In this document: in pieces, positions 37,117 to 46,382 of the stretch
Layout: each line of letters opens with the position of its first letter
How positions within the stretch are numbered: position 1 is the first letter of the stretch
DNA from: Planktothrix sp. FACHB-1365
Lineage (GTDB): Bacteria > Cyanobacteriota > Cyanobacteriia > Cyanobacteriales > Microcoleaceae
Direction: 5' to 3'
DNA: 64,000 bases
Assembly: GCF_014697575.1 (NCBI RefSeq)
Contig: NZ_JACJSC010000006.1
Coordinates: 1 to 64,000 of the forward strand
Translations under genes and position numbers: made by a program
The notes under the pieces: generated by a model
Database searches by the model: none
What the model was told of the DNA's origin: nothing
The model's input: only the letters and a program-made list of their open reading frames with translations

Positions 37117-37350
37117 ATGGGTAAATTTTTAGAACATTTAACGATTGAGACAGAACAGGAAGAGGATGGACGCTGGATCGCAGAAATTCCTGAGATTCCA
37201 GGGGTGTTAGTCTATGGGAACTCTCTACAAGAGGTAACGGTAAGAGTTCAGGCGTTGGCTTTACGGGCGATCGCAGACAAGCTAGAACATGGTGAAATTG
37301 TACCGAGTTTTGTCATGATTCAGCCTCTTGAAATCCCCCCCGTCGTTTAG
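37117..37350 (+). CDS. HicB-like antitoxin-fold protein
   Basis: A 77-aa protein with EEDGRWIAEIPEIPGVLVYGNSLQEVTVRVQALALR (in two halves), the partially degraded RNase-H-like fold of HicB antitoxins. No HicA (small dsRBD toxin) lies beside it, so it is an orphan or pairs with a gene elsewhere. Its 3' end overlaps the convergent DUF2281-like gene by 38 bp. Confidence 0.75.
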   Translation: MGKFLEHLTIETEQEEDGRWIAEIPEIPGVLVYGNSLQEVTVRVQALALRAIADKLEHGEIVPSFVMIQPLEIPPVV

Positions 37351-37603
37351 CTTTTTCTAGTTCGATGTCTTCTGCACTGAGTAAAGGGACACCAGAAGCA
37401 ACGATTTTTTCTCGGATTTCCTGTAATTTTATTCCTAAATTTGATTGGGGTTTTGGTGTTTCTGTTGGTTGTGTAACAGTAGAGTTTGACGGATTGGTAA
37501 GAGAAATTCTCATTGTTAGAAAATCAACAAAATCAATAACTTCTTGTTGTTTGTCTGGGGGTAAAAAACGCCATTTCTCTAATAAATTTTGTTCATTATT
37601 CAT
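37313..37603 (-). CDS. DUF2281-like antitoxin-type protein
   Basis: A 96-aa protein beginning MNNEQNLLEKWRFLPPDKQQEVIDFVDFL, a segment found in DUF2281 proteins, which often sit beside toxins. The C-terminal half (GIKLQEIREKIVASGVPLL) is also found in small cyanobacterial antitoxin-like proteins. Convergent overlap with the HicB-like gene. No toxin is seen next to it. Confidence 0.65.
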   Translation of the reverse strand: MNNEQNLLEKWRFLPPDKQQEVIDFVDFLTMRISLTNPSNSTVTQPTETPKPQSNLGIKLQEIREKIVASGVPLLSAEDIELEKAKRRGGFQEAES

Positions 37604-37706
37604 AGGTTTTAAAACTGAATTATTTTAAATATTATATCATTAAATACAAGTATAGTGCTACGCTTTAGGTAACAGGGAACAGAAACCCTGTTTTATTCCC
37701 CCTATT

Positions 37707-38132
37707 TTAATCCTCTAATATCAACCCTAACGCTCGATTAATAATCTCTTGTTTATTAACAATTTTTTCTAATTCTTCCGGTTGATAACGTCCTTCTTCG
37801 ACTTCTAAAGAAGCTTGATCAATCGCATCAGGATAAGCTGCTTCTAACCCTTCGGCTAAATCTTCAGAATTAAGGTAATACCCTCCTGCTTTCCGACGTT
37901 TATTTTTTCGTTGAATTTGTCGAATAGAATTGCGGATAGAGATATCCCAAGAGCGAGTTGTTCTATTTTCCGCTTGTTGTTTAATTAAATGCAACAATAA
38001 AATAATACTATAATTAATAATATTATTAATCTTGTCATCTCGGCTTATTTCTTCCAATTCTTCAACAACAGCTAATGATCCAGCAATATCCCCCTTGAGG
38101 AGAAGAGCTTTTAAGGTTAAGAGTTCTTCCAT
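37707..38132 (-). CDS. DUF29-like hypothetical protein
   Basis: About 141 aa. MEELLTLKALLLKGDIAGSLAVVEELEEIS is followed by a helical IINYSIILLLHLIKQQAENR segment and RRKAGGYYLN. The helix followed by R/W-rich linkers resembles DUF29 proteins of cyanobacteria, though the match is by eye only. ATG 38132 is preferred to a TTG three codons upstream. It follows the peptidoglycan-binding protein by 20 nt on the same strand. Confidence 0.55.
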   Translation of the reverse strand: MEELLTLKALLLKGDIAGSLAVVEELEEISRDDKINNIINYSIILLLHLIKQQAENRTTRSWDISIRNSIRQIQRKNKRRKAGGYYLNSEDLAEGLEAAYPDAIDQASLEVEEGRYQPEELEKIVNKQEIINRALGLILED

Positions 38133-38152
38133 AATTCTCAATTTAATTTCAA

Positions 38153-38692
38153 TTAAACAACAGGCTCAATAAATCGTTGATTGGCTCGAATAAAAAACGC
38201 TCCTCCTTGATAAGAAACGACTAACCAAGGTTTACCGACTGAATCAAATTTAATCGGATAACGATATTCAGGATGGAGCATTAACATCGTACCTGTGGGA
38301 AAAGTCATATCGATAGAATAGTTAAATCCTGGGCCACTCCGAGCATTTAAGGTTTTAGAACAAATAACACGCCATTGTTGCCAATTTCCATTGAGGAAAT
38401 CTCCTAATTCATTAGGGACGGGAGGAAGTTTATTTTCAGCAGAATAGCCAGAATTTTGATTAACATCCGTAGAATTTTCAATGGCGGTTACGGCTTCTTG
38501 AATTTTGAGACGAGTTGCATCCCCAATGATCCCATCAATGGGTAATTCCATTTCTTCTTGAAAGGCTTTAATCGTTGCTTCTAATTGTTCATCAAAGGGC
38601 ATTCCAAACCGCCCAATATTATAACCTAACCGTTCTAACTGATATTGAATTTCTCGAACCTTAGCCCCTAATTCACCGCGCTTTAAAATCAT
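38153..38692 (-). CDS. Peptidoglycan-binding domain protein with SH3-like C-terminus
   Basis: A 179-aa protein with a PG_binding_1 repeat at 3-68 (LGAKVREIQYQLERLGYNIG through IKAFQEEMELPIDGIIGDATR). A linker is followed by a bacterial SH3-like half (LNARSGPGFNYSIDMTFPTG through PWLVVSYQGG). No signal peptide is obvious. It probably binds cell-wall peptides. The next gene is 20 nt downstream, so the two may be co-transcribed. Confidence 0.85.
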   Translation of the reverse strand: MILKRGELGAKVREIQYQLERLGYNIGRFGMPFDEQLEATIKAFQEEMELPIDGIIGDATRLKIQEAVTAIENSTDVNQNSGYSAENKLPPVPNELGDFLNGNWQQWRVICSKTLNARSGPGFNYSIDMTFPTGTMLMLHPEYRYPIKFDSVGKPWLVVSYQGGAFFIRANQRFIEPVV

Positions 38693-38843
38693 GCTTAAAT
38701 TCTCCTTTCAATGTTCCGGTTTTGTGTTAGGCTATGGGAATACTAAACAACAGTTAACACTATCTTCTCTATCTTAAGTCATGAGTCTAACCTAGTTAAT
38801 AAAAATTATCTTAATTTCTGCGAGGATCAATGAGGTTAACAGA

Positions 38844-40067
38844 ATGGAAAGACGACAATTTTTAAAATTTGTGGGTCTTGTCGGAACATCAGCGATCGCA
38901 ACCTTCGGAACTCAGGGATGGGTTGCAAAAAGCTTTGCAGTTTCCCCCTCCCCAAAACGGTTAATTGTAATTTTTCTTCGGGGTGGAATTGATGGGTTAA
39001 ACGTGGTGGTTCCCTATGCTGAACCGGAATATTATGCCGCCCGTCCTGTGATTGCTATTCCCAAACCCGGAACCGAAAAAGGGGTCTTGGATTTAGATGG
39101 TTTTTTTGGGATTCATCCGGCTTTATCCCCCCTAATGCCTCTCTGGAAACAAGGCAGTTTAGCTTTTATTCATGCGGTAGGTTCTCCGATTTCTAATCGT
39201 TCTCACTTTGAAGCCCAGGATCAGTTAGAAACGGGAACCCCCAACAGTCAAAAAACCCCCGATGGCTGGATGAACCGTTTATTAGGGGTGTTACCCGGAC
39301 ACACTCCTGTTGAAGCCGTCAGTGTGGGAACTGTGATTCCGCGAATCTTATCGGGTTCTCAATCCGTTGCCAATATTACCCTCAATTCTAATAGTACCCG
39401 CGAACTCCCCATTGACGGAGATCAAGTCAAGGCTGCCTTTGATCAACTCTACGCGAGTAACGATGCTCTGAGTCTAGCCTATCGAGAAGGCAGAAGTGCC
39501 CGTGAACAATTGCTCAAGGAATTAGACGCGGAAATGGAAACCGCTAACCAAGGAGCTCCCTTACCCAAGGGATTTGCGGGGGAAGCCCGACAACTGGCGA
39601 GTTTGTTAGTTCGAGATCCCAGTATTCAACTGGCGTTTATGGCTTTGGGAGGATGGGACACCCACATTAATCAGGGGGCAGCTACCGGAGTCTTAGCGAA
39701 TCGTTTAAATCCTTTAGCTGAAGGGTTAGCGGTGTTAGTGGAACGGTTGGGAGAGGTTTATCGGGATACAACCGTAGTGGTCATGTCAGAATTTGGGCGC
39801 ACGGTTCACGAAAATGGCAATGGGGGGACGGATCATGGCTATGGGAACGTGATGTGGCTGTTAGGGGGGGCAGTTCAAGGGGGAAAAGTTTATGGTAAAT
39901 GGCCCGGTTTAGCGAAATCCGAGTTATTTGAACAACGGGATTTAAGGGTAACAACCGACTTTAGAGAGGTCATTGCTCAGATTTTATTGAGTAATTTTAA
40001 ACTGAATTCCGAGCAACTGCTTCGAGTGTTCCCGAACTTTACCTTCTCTCAAACTCTAAAATCCTAA
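38844..40067 (+). CDS. Tat-exported DUF1501 protein
   Basis: A 407-aa protein. The twin-arginine signal MERRQFLKFVGLVG with a hydrophobic stretch and cleavage near KSFA is followed by the DUF1501 domain: LIVIFLRGGIDGLNVVVPY, VMSEFGRTVHENGNGGTDHG (metal-site-like D/H) and GGAVQGGKVYGKWPG. The family is related to sulfatases/alkaline phosphatases; the enzymatic role is undetermined. It acts in the periplasm after folded export. Confidence 0.92.
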   Translation: MERRQFLKFVGLVGTSAIATFGTQGWVAKSFAVSPSPKRLIVIFLRGGIDGLNVVVPYAEPEYYAARPVIAIPKPGTEKGVLDLDGFFGIHPALSPLMPLWKQGSLAFIHAVGSPISNRSHFEAQDQLETGTPNSQKTPDGWMNRLLGVLPGHTPVEAVSVGTVIPRILSGSQSVANITLNSNSTRELPIDGDQVKAAFDQLYASNDALSLAYREGRSAREQLLKELDAEMETANQGAPLPKGFAGEARQLASLLVRDPSIQLAFMALGGWDTHINQGAATGVLANRLNPLAEGLAVLVERLGEVYRDTTVVVMSEFGRTVHENGNGGTDHGYGNVMWLLGGAVQGGKVYGKWPGLAKSELFEQRDLRVTTDFREVIAQILLSNFKLNSEQLLRVFPNFTFSQTLKS

Positions 40068-40163
40068 TTCAATGTTAGAAGATCAGCAAAATTTGGTAAA
40101 TTATTAAAATATTCTAAAAAACACAGGGTTCTCTGCTGAATTGCTGATTTCTTCTATACACTT

Positions 40164-41384
40164 ATGCAATTGGATTTCATGGCGAAAAGTTCGTGGCGAT
40201 CGCATTTTTCTAAACAGACAGTACGAATCCTAAAATCAATTTCTTTAATGGTTTTGGGGATAGGATTAACAATTTTACTATCCGCCTATCCAGGTATTGC
40301 GATTCCCCCTCAATTGTCCCCTGAAATTCGGGGTGTTTGGATGACAACAAATGATAGTGATATTGTGCGAGATCATGCTAAATTACAGGAAGCGGTGAAT
40401 CAATTAGCCCGGTTAAATTTTAATACAATTTATCCCGTAGTTTGGAATTCAGGTTATGTGTTTTATCCGAGTGGAATAGCTCAAGCAAAGGGGTTTCAAC
40501 CCTTTATTCGTCGAGGGTTACAGGGACAGGATGTTTTAGCAGATTTAATTACCCAAAGTCATCAAAAAGGGTTATTAGTAATACCTTGGTTTGAGTTTGG
40601 ATTTATGGCCCCCCCGTCATCCGAATTAGCCTTAAATCATCCGCAGTGGTTAACCAGTCGCCAAGATGGAAGTTTAACCTGGGAAGGTGTGGCGGGGGAA
40701 GTGGTTTGGTTAAATCCGTTTCATCCCCAGGTACAACAATTAATCATCGATTTAGTGATAGAAGTCATGACCCAATATCAAGGAGATGGAATTCAATTTG
40801 ATGATCACTTGAGTTTACCTATTGAATTTGGTTATGATCCCTATACGATTAAGTTGTATCAACAAGAAATGAAAGCATCCCCTCCTAGTAACCCGAAAGA
40901 TGAAGCTTGGGTGCGTTGGCGGGCGAATAAAATTACAGAATTTGTTGAAAAATTGCGTAAAGCGGTGAAAGAAAAAAATCCGAAAGCGATTTTTTCGATT
41001 GCTCCCAATCCCTATCATACTGCTTATAATAGTCATCTCCAAGATTGGGTGGGTTGGGTGAAAAAAAATCTAGTTGATGAGTTAATTGTGCAGATTTATC
41101 GTCCAGATTTACCGAGTTTTGTTAGAGAAATAACGAAAGCAGAAATTCAAGAAGCCAGGAGTAAAATTCCAACGGGAGTGGGGATTTTAACCGGGTTAAG
41201 AAATCGACCCATTGGGATGAATCAAATTCAAGCCAAGGTACAAGCCGCCCGTCAAAATGGCTTAGGATTTTCGTTCTTTTTCTATGAAAGTTTATGGGAT
41301 GAAGCACCGGAACCCATACAAGAACGACAATCTAAATTTCAATCCCTATTTTATTATCCGGCTTCGAGGGCATTTTTGAGATAA
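40164..41384 (+). CDS. Glycosyl hydrolase-like 10 (GHL10/YngK) family protein
   Basis: A 406-aa protein. The N-terminal hydrophobic segment (about 23-45) is a signal or anchor. The GHL10 TIM-barrel starts at EIRGVWMTTNDSD and includes FNTIYPVVWNSGYVFYPS, VVWLNPFHPQVQQLIIDLV, GIQFDDHLSLP (catalytic acidic pair) and FSIAPNPYH. Members are thought to act on cell-wall or exopolysaccharides. MAKSSW at 40179 is an alternative start. Confidence 0.9.
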   Translation: MQLDFMAKSSWRSHFSKQTVRILKSISLMVLGIGLTILLSAYPGIAIPPQLSPEIRGVWMTTNDSDIVRDHAKLQEAVNQLARLNFNTIYPVVWNSGYVFYPSGIAQAKGFQPFIRRGLQGQDVLADLITQSHQKGLLVIPWFEFGFMAPPSSELALNHPQWLTSRQDGSLTWEGVAGEVVWLNPFHPQVQQLIIDLVIEVMTQYQGDGIQFDDHLSLPIEFGYDPYTIKLYQQEMKASPPSNPKDEAWVRWRANKITEFVEKLRKAVKEKNPKAIFSIAPNPYHTAYNSHLQDWVGWVKKNLVDELIVQIYRPDLPSFVREITKAEIQEARSKIPTGVGILTGLRNRPIGMNQIQAKVQAARQNGLGFSFFFYESLWDEAPEPIQERQSKFQSLFYYPASRAFLR

Positions 41385-41526
41385 AAATTAATCGTCAGTC
41401 TCTCTTGTTTAATTCGTGCTGATATAGGGTCGTTAGAAATTCTCGACCCTGAACTTCTTAATCCATTTGAAATGTTTAACAACTTATATTCCATCGTTCA
41501 ATTGATACTACAGATTATTCCCAAAA

Positions 41527-41564
41527 CCCCTGTAGAGACGTTGCATGCAACGTCTCTACAGGGG
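41527..41564. repeat. 38-bp perfect palindrome (GTAGAGACGTTGC family)
   Basis: The sequence CCCCTGTAGAGACGTTGCA and its exact reverse complement abut at the centre, giving 19-bp arms with no loop. It lies between the convergent GHL10 and adenylate cyclase genes. It is a dispersed cyanobacterial repeat, with a shorter relative at 29447-29476; it may act as a bidirectional terminator. Confidence 0.9.
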
Positions 41565-41636
41565 ACGGATGCGTAGCAAAGATTTGAGGATTTCATATTA
41601 TTTCAATGCAAATTTTAGGTTTGAATTGAATTAAAA

Positions 41637-44162
41637 TTACTTTTCTGTTAAGTTTTCTACCCCATCCCAATGAGCAGGTAACGGGGTTTTTAACCAATGT
41701 TGACAGCGTTGAATATGTAGGGTGGCGGCCGAATCTTCGGGAGTTAGGGATAATACGGCTGCAAACTTGCCTAATGCAGTGGTAAAATCTTGATCCAAAT
41801 AGGCTTTGCGTCCCGTTTCATAAAGGGTGATCGCTTCCAATTTTTGATCAGAAATAATAGCCGATTTTTCCCCTACTAATTCATAGAGAGAAACAGGTTG
41901 GGTTTTGCCTTTAACCCGAACAATATCTAACTCTCGAACGATTAATCGATCCGCACAAAGCTGATAGGTACTGCCACTAATAATAATATCACAATTATAG
42001 CGTTTAGTTGTCCCTTCTAACCGCGATCCTAAATTAACATCATCCCCAATAACCGTAAATTCCATCCGTCGAGAATGACCAATATTTCCACTAATAGCAT
42101 TTCCTGAATGAATCCCAATTCCAATGCGAATAGGAGGTTGTTTTTGATCAAGTCTTTGCTGATTAAATTGAATTAAAGCTGACCGCATATCTAAAGCTGT
42201 TTGTACCGCTTTCCAGGCATGATCTTCTAAGGGAATCGGTGAACCAAAAACCCCCATAATGGCATCCCCCATATATTTATCTAGGGTTCCTTTATGATTA
42301 AAAATGGGTTCAACCATCACATTAAAATATTCATTTAGCATTCCCACAACGGCTTCTGCATCCATACTTTCCACAAGGTTTGTATAGCCTCGAATATCAG
42401 AAAATAAAACAGAAACTTCCTTGCGATCGCCTCCTAATTTAGCATCCCCACTGGCTAATAATTGTTCGGCTAACTCCTGGGTCATATAGCGATACATGGT
42501 ACTTTTTAGCCGTTTTTCATCGCTAATATCATCCATCACCACTAAAGCCCCATAAATATTTTGTTGATTCCCTGCATCGGCTATAGAATTAATCGATAAA
42601 TGCACACTAGATTCTGATTTTTGACCGGAAATTAAAGTTTGATCAGGATAAAATTGTTGACGAGATTTTTCATTTTTTCCGGTTAACGCTGTATTAAACC
42701 AATAGGGAAAATCAGCCCCTTTTAAGCGGACTAATTCAAAAATTGATTTGCCTTCTAAGGAATCAGTTTCACTGAACCCTAACAACCGATTTGCGCTGGG
42801 ATTAGCGGCAATAATTTCACCTTGGGAATTGGTGGAAATCACACCGTTTGTTAAACTGCGGAGCATATCCCGTTGCATTTGTTCTTGTTGTTGAATTTTG
42901 GCATATTGTTGTTTAACGGTTTCAAACAATTTAGCATTTTGAATCGCCACTCCCGCTTGAATATTAAACGCCTCCATAAAATCTTGATCACTACGATTAA
43001 AACTGGCTTTAAAACATTCAGGAGCATTCGGCCAATCTCCAGGATTATAATCAGGAAAATCCCCCTGTCTCCGTTTATTCACTAATTGCGTTACCCCAAT
43101 TAATTCTTCATCGGCATTAAAGACAGGCATACACAATAAACTGCACGTCCGATAACCCGTTGTTTGATCAACTTTTTTAGAAGTATTTGCATCAGGATGA
43201 TTGTATAAATCAAAAGAAATATTCACAGGTTTACCCGTTTGGGCAACTTTTCCCGCAAACCCCTGCCCCACTTGAACCGTAATCGTTTTTAACGTGCCAT
43301 CCTGTTGAGGAATTTTAGCCCATAACGCCGTTTTTTCATCATTTAATAACCAGATGGTACTGCGATCTGCATTCATTAATTTTTTAGCTTCATTCATCAC
43401 CCGTTTCAGGGTTTCTTCCAAATTTAAACGACTGGAAGCCAAACAACGAGTTGCTTCTAATAAAGCTTCCGCCGCCCGTTGTTTTTGAGTGGCATCATAA
43501 AAAGATTGAGAACTTTCAATAATTAACTGAATTAACGGTGAAAACTCAGCGAATAAAGTTTCATCATTGACCGTAAACCCAGAAAAATCTATTCGTTCTT
43601 GTAGGAGTAAACCCGCAGGGCTATCTTTTTTGAGTTTATTTAACAGTTGCACAACCGCAACTAATTTTCCTTGATCATTTAACAAGGGTAACGTTAACAT
43701 TGTGTAGGTTCGATACCCGGTTTCTTGATCTAATGCTTTTGCAGAAGCCGCTTCTGGATATTCATAAAAATCAAAGGGAATATTAATTTTTTCCTTAGAA
43801 CGAGCGACTTTACCCGCAATTCCTTGAGTCAGAGGAATTCTAATTTCTAAAGAGCCTTTTCCTTCATCTTTAGCAATTAATGACCAAAGTTCATTTTGGT
43901 CTTCATCCAGCAAGAAAACTGTTGTCCGATCTGCCCCTAAAAGTTCTCCAATTTTTAGGGTAATTGCATTCAGCATTTCATTGAGAAAAGCTTCAAAACT
44001 ATGATTACTCACTCGCAACATTGCTAGAGTTTGGTACACCGTTTTAAGCTGTTGCTCAACGGACTTCATTTCCGTGCGAAAATTGCTGGGTGTCAGAGGT
44101 GCAATAAACTCTGAAATCCTCAAGGTTTGTGGAGATAAAGCAACTTGAGTGGAAAGGTTCAT
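41637..44162 (-). CDS. GAF-GAF-PAS adenylate cyclase (CyaB1/CyaB2 type)
   Basis: An 841-aa protein with GAF-A (about 60-220), GAF-B (about 240-410), a PAS (about 435-550) and a class III cyclase (about 575-765), then a short TPR-like tail (GRKAYLDQDFTTALGKFAAVL). This is the layout of Anabaena CyaB1/CyaB2, where a tandem GAF binds cyclic nucleotide. Catalytic residues: Asp in FSDIRGYT, Lys in LDKYMGDAIM, Thr-containing FTVIGDDVNLGSRLE. The Lys/Thr pair fits ATP specificity as in CyaB1. The upstream gap with the next cyclase gene (44163-44390) is divergent. Confidence 0.93.
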   Translation of the reverse strand: MNLSTQVALSPQTLRISEFIAPLTPSNFRTEMKSVEQQLKTVYQTLAMLRVSNHSFEAFLNEMLNAITLKIGELLGADRTTVFLLDEDQNELWSLIAKDEGKGSLEIRIPLTQGIAGKVARSKEKINIPFDFYEYPEAASAKALDQETGYRTYTMLTLPLLNDQGKLVAVVQLLNKLKKDSPAGLLLQERIDFSGFTVNDETLFAEFSPLIQLIIESSQSFYDATQKQRAAEALLEATRCLASSRLNLEETLKRVMNEAKKLMNADRSTIWLLNDEKTALWAKIPQQDGTLKTITVQVGQGFAGKVAQTGKPVNISFDLYNHPDANTSKKVDQTTGYRTCSLLCMPVFNADEELIGVTQLVNKRRQGDFPDYNPGDWPNAPECFKASFNRSDQDFMEAFNIQAGVAIQNAKLFETVKQQYAKIQQQEQMQRDMLRSLTNGVISTNSQGEIIAANPSANRLLGFSETDSLEGKSIFELVRLKGADFPYWFNTALTGKNEKSRQQFYPDQTLISGQKSESSVHLSINSIADAGNQQNIYGALVVMDDISDEKRLKSTMYRYMTQELAEQLLASGDAKLGGDRKEVSVLFSDIRGYTNLVESMDAEAVVGMLNEYFNVMVEPIFNHKGTLDKYMGDAIMGVFGSPIPLEDHAWKAVQTALDMRSALIQFNQQRLDQKQPPIRIGIGIHSGNAISGNIGHSRRMEFTVIGDDVNLGSRLEGTTKRYNCDIIISGSTYQLCADRLIVRELDIVRVKGKTQPVSLYELVGEKSAIISDQKLEAITLYETGRKAYLDQDFTTALGKFAAVLSLTPEDSAATLHIQRCQHWLKTPLPAHWDGVENLTEK

Positions 44163-44320
44163 CGTTTTGCCCTGATTAATAAAAAATAAAGAGGTAAATG
44201 GAAACTATAGCTCATCTCTCTAAATCTAGTATATTGACATTTTCCAAAAATAAAAGCCTAATCCTTCATCAAAAAAATCATAAAATTCAAGATTTTTATC
44301 ACCAGATTCCCCTAATTCTT

Positions 44321-44350
44321 CATAAAATTCATAAAATTCATAAAATTCAT
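44321..44350. repeat. 9-bp tandem repeat in divergent cyclase promoter region
   Basis: CATAAAATT occurs three times in a row with a partial fourth, plus another copy at about 44279. The repeat lies between two divergent cyclase genes, 41 nt before the second start. Confidence 0.8.
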
Positions 44351-44390
44351 GGTATTTTAAAAGAAAAAGGGGAAGCAAGAGGGCCTGATC

Positions 44391-46304
44391 ATGGATGTAG
44401 AGGTCTTAGAGCTAATTCAATTTGCTAAACATCTGGTTATTAATCGGACTCAAAATCCTTTGGATCAAGTTCAAGAGGCGATCCTCAGACAAGCACTGCT
44501 TGGCGCTAAACTCAAGGAAATTCGGATCATCGGGTATAGTGAAAATACGGTTCAAACCATTTTAGCCCCCAATTTATGGAAACTACTTTCAGACGCAACG
44601 GGAGAAAAAGTTGGGATTAAAACGGTGCGGTTAATTTTACAAGAATTATTCAAAAAACAAGATACATTTAATTCCTCAAATCAACCCTTAGAAAAATCTC
44701 AGGAAACCCTAAATTTTGAACTAGAATTACCTGGCGGTCAAGTTAATTTATCTTCTCCTTTTTATATTGAACGTCCTCCGATTGAATCTCAAGCCTATGA
44801 AGAAATTATCAAACCTGGAAGTTTAATTCGTATTAAAGGGCCAAAACAGATGGGGAAAACTTCTTTAATGGCGAGACTGTTAAACCATGCTCAACGTCAA
44901 GGTTGTCGTACCGTTGTTGTGAATTTTGAGTTAACAGATAATGAAGTTTTTGCAGATTTGAATCGATTTTTACGGCGTTTTTGTGCAATGGTGGCGGATG
45001 ATTTACAACTCCCCATGCAACTGAATCAATATTGGGATGAAGAATTAGGGAGTAAAAATAATTGTACGAACTATTTTGCTCGATATTTATTACCAACATT
45101 AGGGCAACCGTTAGTTTTAGGGTTAGATGCAGTTGATCGAATTTTTCAACATGAAAAAATTGCCGATGATTTTTTTGGTTTACTGAGAGCTTGGCATGAA
45201 AAATCCAAACAAATTGAGATTTGGAAAAACCTGCATTTAATTATTGCTCACGGGACGGAAGTTTATATTCCGTTAGATATTCATCAATCTCCCTTTAATG
45301 TGGGATTAGATGCCAAACTCCCAGAATTAAATACCCAACAAGTCCAGGAACTTGCTCGGAGACATGGGTTTAAATTAACGCCTTTTGAAATAGAGAAATT
45401 GATGGAGATGCTGGGAGGACATCCCCATTTATTGCGGGTTGCTTTTTATAAAATGGTGCGCGAAAAAATCAGTTTAAAACAAATTTTAGAAGACGCTCCC
45501 AAGGATACAGGAATTTATGCGGATTATTTACGATTACATCTTTGGAATTTAGAAAAATATCCTGAACTCGCCCAAGCATTTAGAACCGTTGTGGAATCGG
45601 AACAACCCATTGAGTTAAAATCAAAATTAGCCTTTGATCTCAATAGTATGGGGTTAGTTTATTTACAAGGAAATCAAGTAGAAATTAGAAAAACCTTATA
45701 TCGAGAATATTTTCGAGATCGTTTAAAATCTTCCCTGCTCACATTGCCTTCAACAGAAAAACGATTAGAAAACCTAGAACTTATTCCTGAGCAGACGAGA
45801 AATATTTTAGCGGCTATTATGTTTACAGATGTCAAAGATTCAGCGCAAAAACATCATCAAAATCAAGAACCTACCTTAGCAGCTGTTTTTAGAGATTTGA
45901 ATTTAATGACCCGATTGTGTCAACAATTTGAAGGACAGGTTTTAAAATCAGTCGGAGATGGGTTACTGATGTATTTTGTTTCGGTGGTAAAAGCGGTTCA
46001 ATGCGCTCAAGAAATTCAAAAAACATTGATAACTGCTGCCTCTGAATTACCCTCTGATGCTATTTTAGAACATCGTATTGGCATTCATCTCGCGGAGGTT
46101 TATTTTAATGGGAATGATGTCTATGGAGATGGGGTCAATATTGCAGCACGTTTGCAAGTTGAAGCGTATCCGAGGGGAATTTGTATTTCTTCAATGGTTT
46201 ATGAAGCTGTTAAACGTCATCTGGGTTTGAATATTATTAAGAGTGAATTTAGAGAGTTAAAAGGCATTGGTTCTATGCAGGTTTATCAGATTTCAGTAGA
46301 ATAA
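44391..46304 (+). CDS. STAND-type ATPase fused to a class III nucleotidyl cyclase
   Basis: A 637-aa protein. The N-terminal region (1-85, VLELIQFAKHLVINRTQNPLD) resembles the effector-associated HTH-like domain of cyanobacterial AAA-like proteins. The AAA_35-like ATPase (about 105-440) has Walker A GPKQMGKTSL and Walker B-like LVLGLDAVD. The C-terminal cyclase (about 475-637) has metal Asp in MFTDVKDS, Lys/Asp in LKSVGDGLLMYF and VYGDGVNIAARLQ. All key residues remain, so it may make cAMP. Such a NOD/STAND-cyclase fusion suggests a ligand-triggered switch. It is divergent from the CyaB-type gene. Confidence 0.88.
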   Translation: MDVEVLELIQFAKHLVINRTQNPLDQVQEAILRQALLGAKLKEIRIIGYSENTVQTILAPNLWKLLSDATGEKVGIKTVRLILQELFKKQDTFNSSNQPLEKSQETLNFELELPGGQVNLSSPFYIERPPIESQAYEEIIKPGSLIRIKGPKQMGKTSLMARLLNHAQRQGCRTVVVNFELTDNEVFADLNRFLRRFCAMVADDLQLPMQLNQYWDEELGSKNNCTNYFARYLLPTLGQPLVLGLDAVDRIFQHEKIADDFFGLLRAWHEKSKQIEIWKNLHLIIAHGTEVYIPLDIHQSPFNVGLDAKLPELNTQQVQELARRHGFKLTPFEIEKLMEMLGGHPHLLRVAFYKMVREKISLKQILEDAPKDTGIYADYLRLHLWNLEKYPELAQAFRTVVESEQPIELKSKLAFDLNSMGLVYLQGNQVEIRKTLYREYFRDRLKSSLLTLPSTEKRLENLELIPEQTRNILAAIMFTDVKDSAQKHHQNQEPTLAAVFRDLNLMTRLCQQFEGQVLKSVGDGLLMYFVSVVKAVQCAQEIQKTLITAASELPSDAILEHRIGIHLAEVYFNGNDVYGDGVNIAARLQVEAYPRGICISSMVYEAVKRHLGLNIIKSEFRELKGIGSMQVYQISVE

Positions 46305-46382
46305 AGACTCCGTAGTGAGTCACTGTCGAAACAATGACCCACTGCTTTGATTATTTATGAGTTCATGATGATAAGAGGTGGC

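Noticed and set aside
44198-44428. A 76-codon plus-strand frame with repeated Ile-His-Lys
   Set aside because: It is a translation of the 9-bp tandem repeat in the promoter region and overlaps the start of the STAND-cyclase gene.
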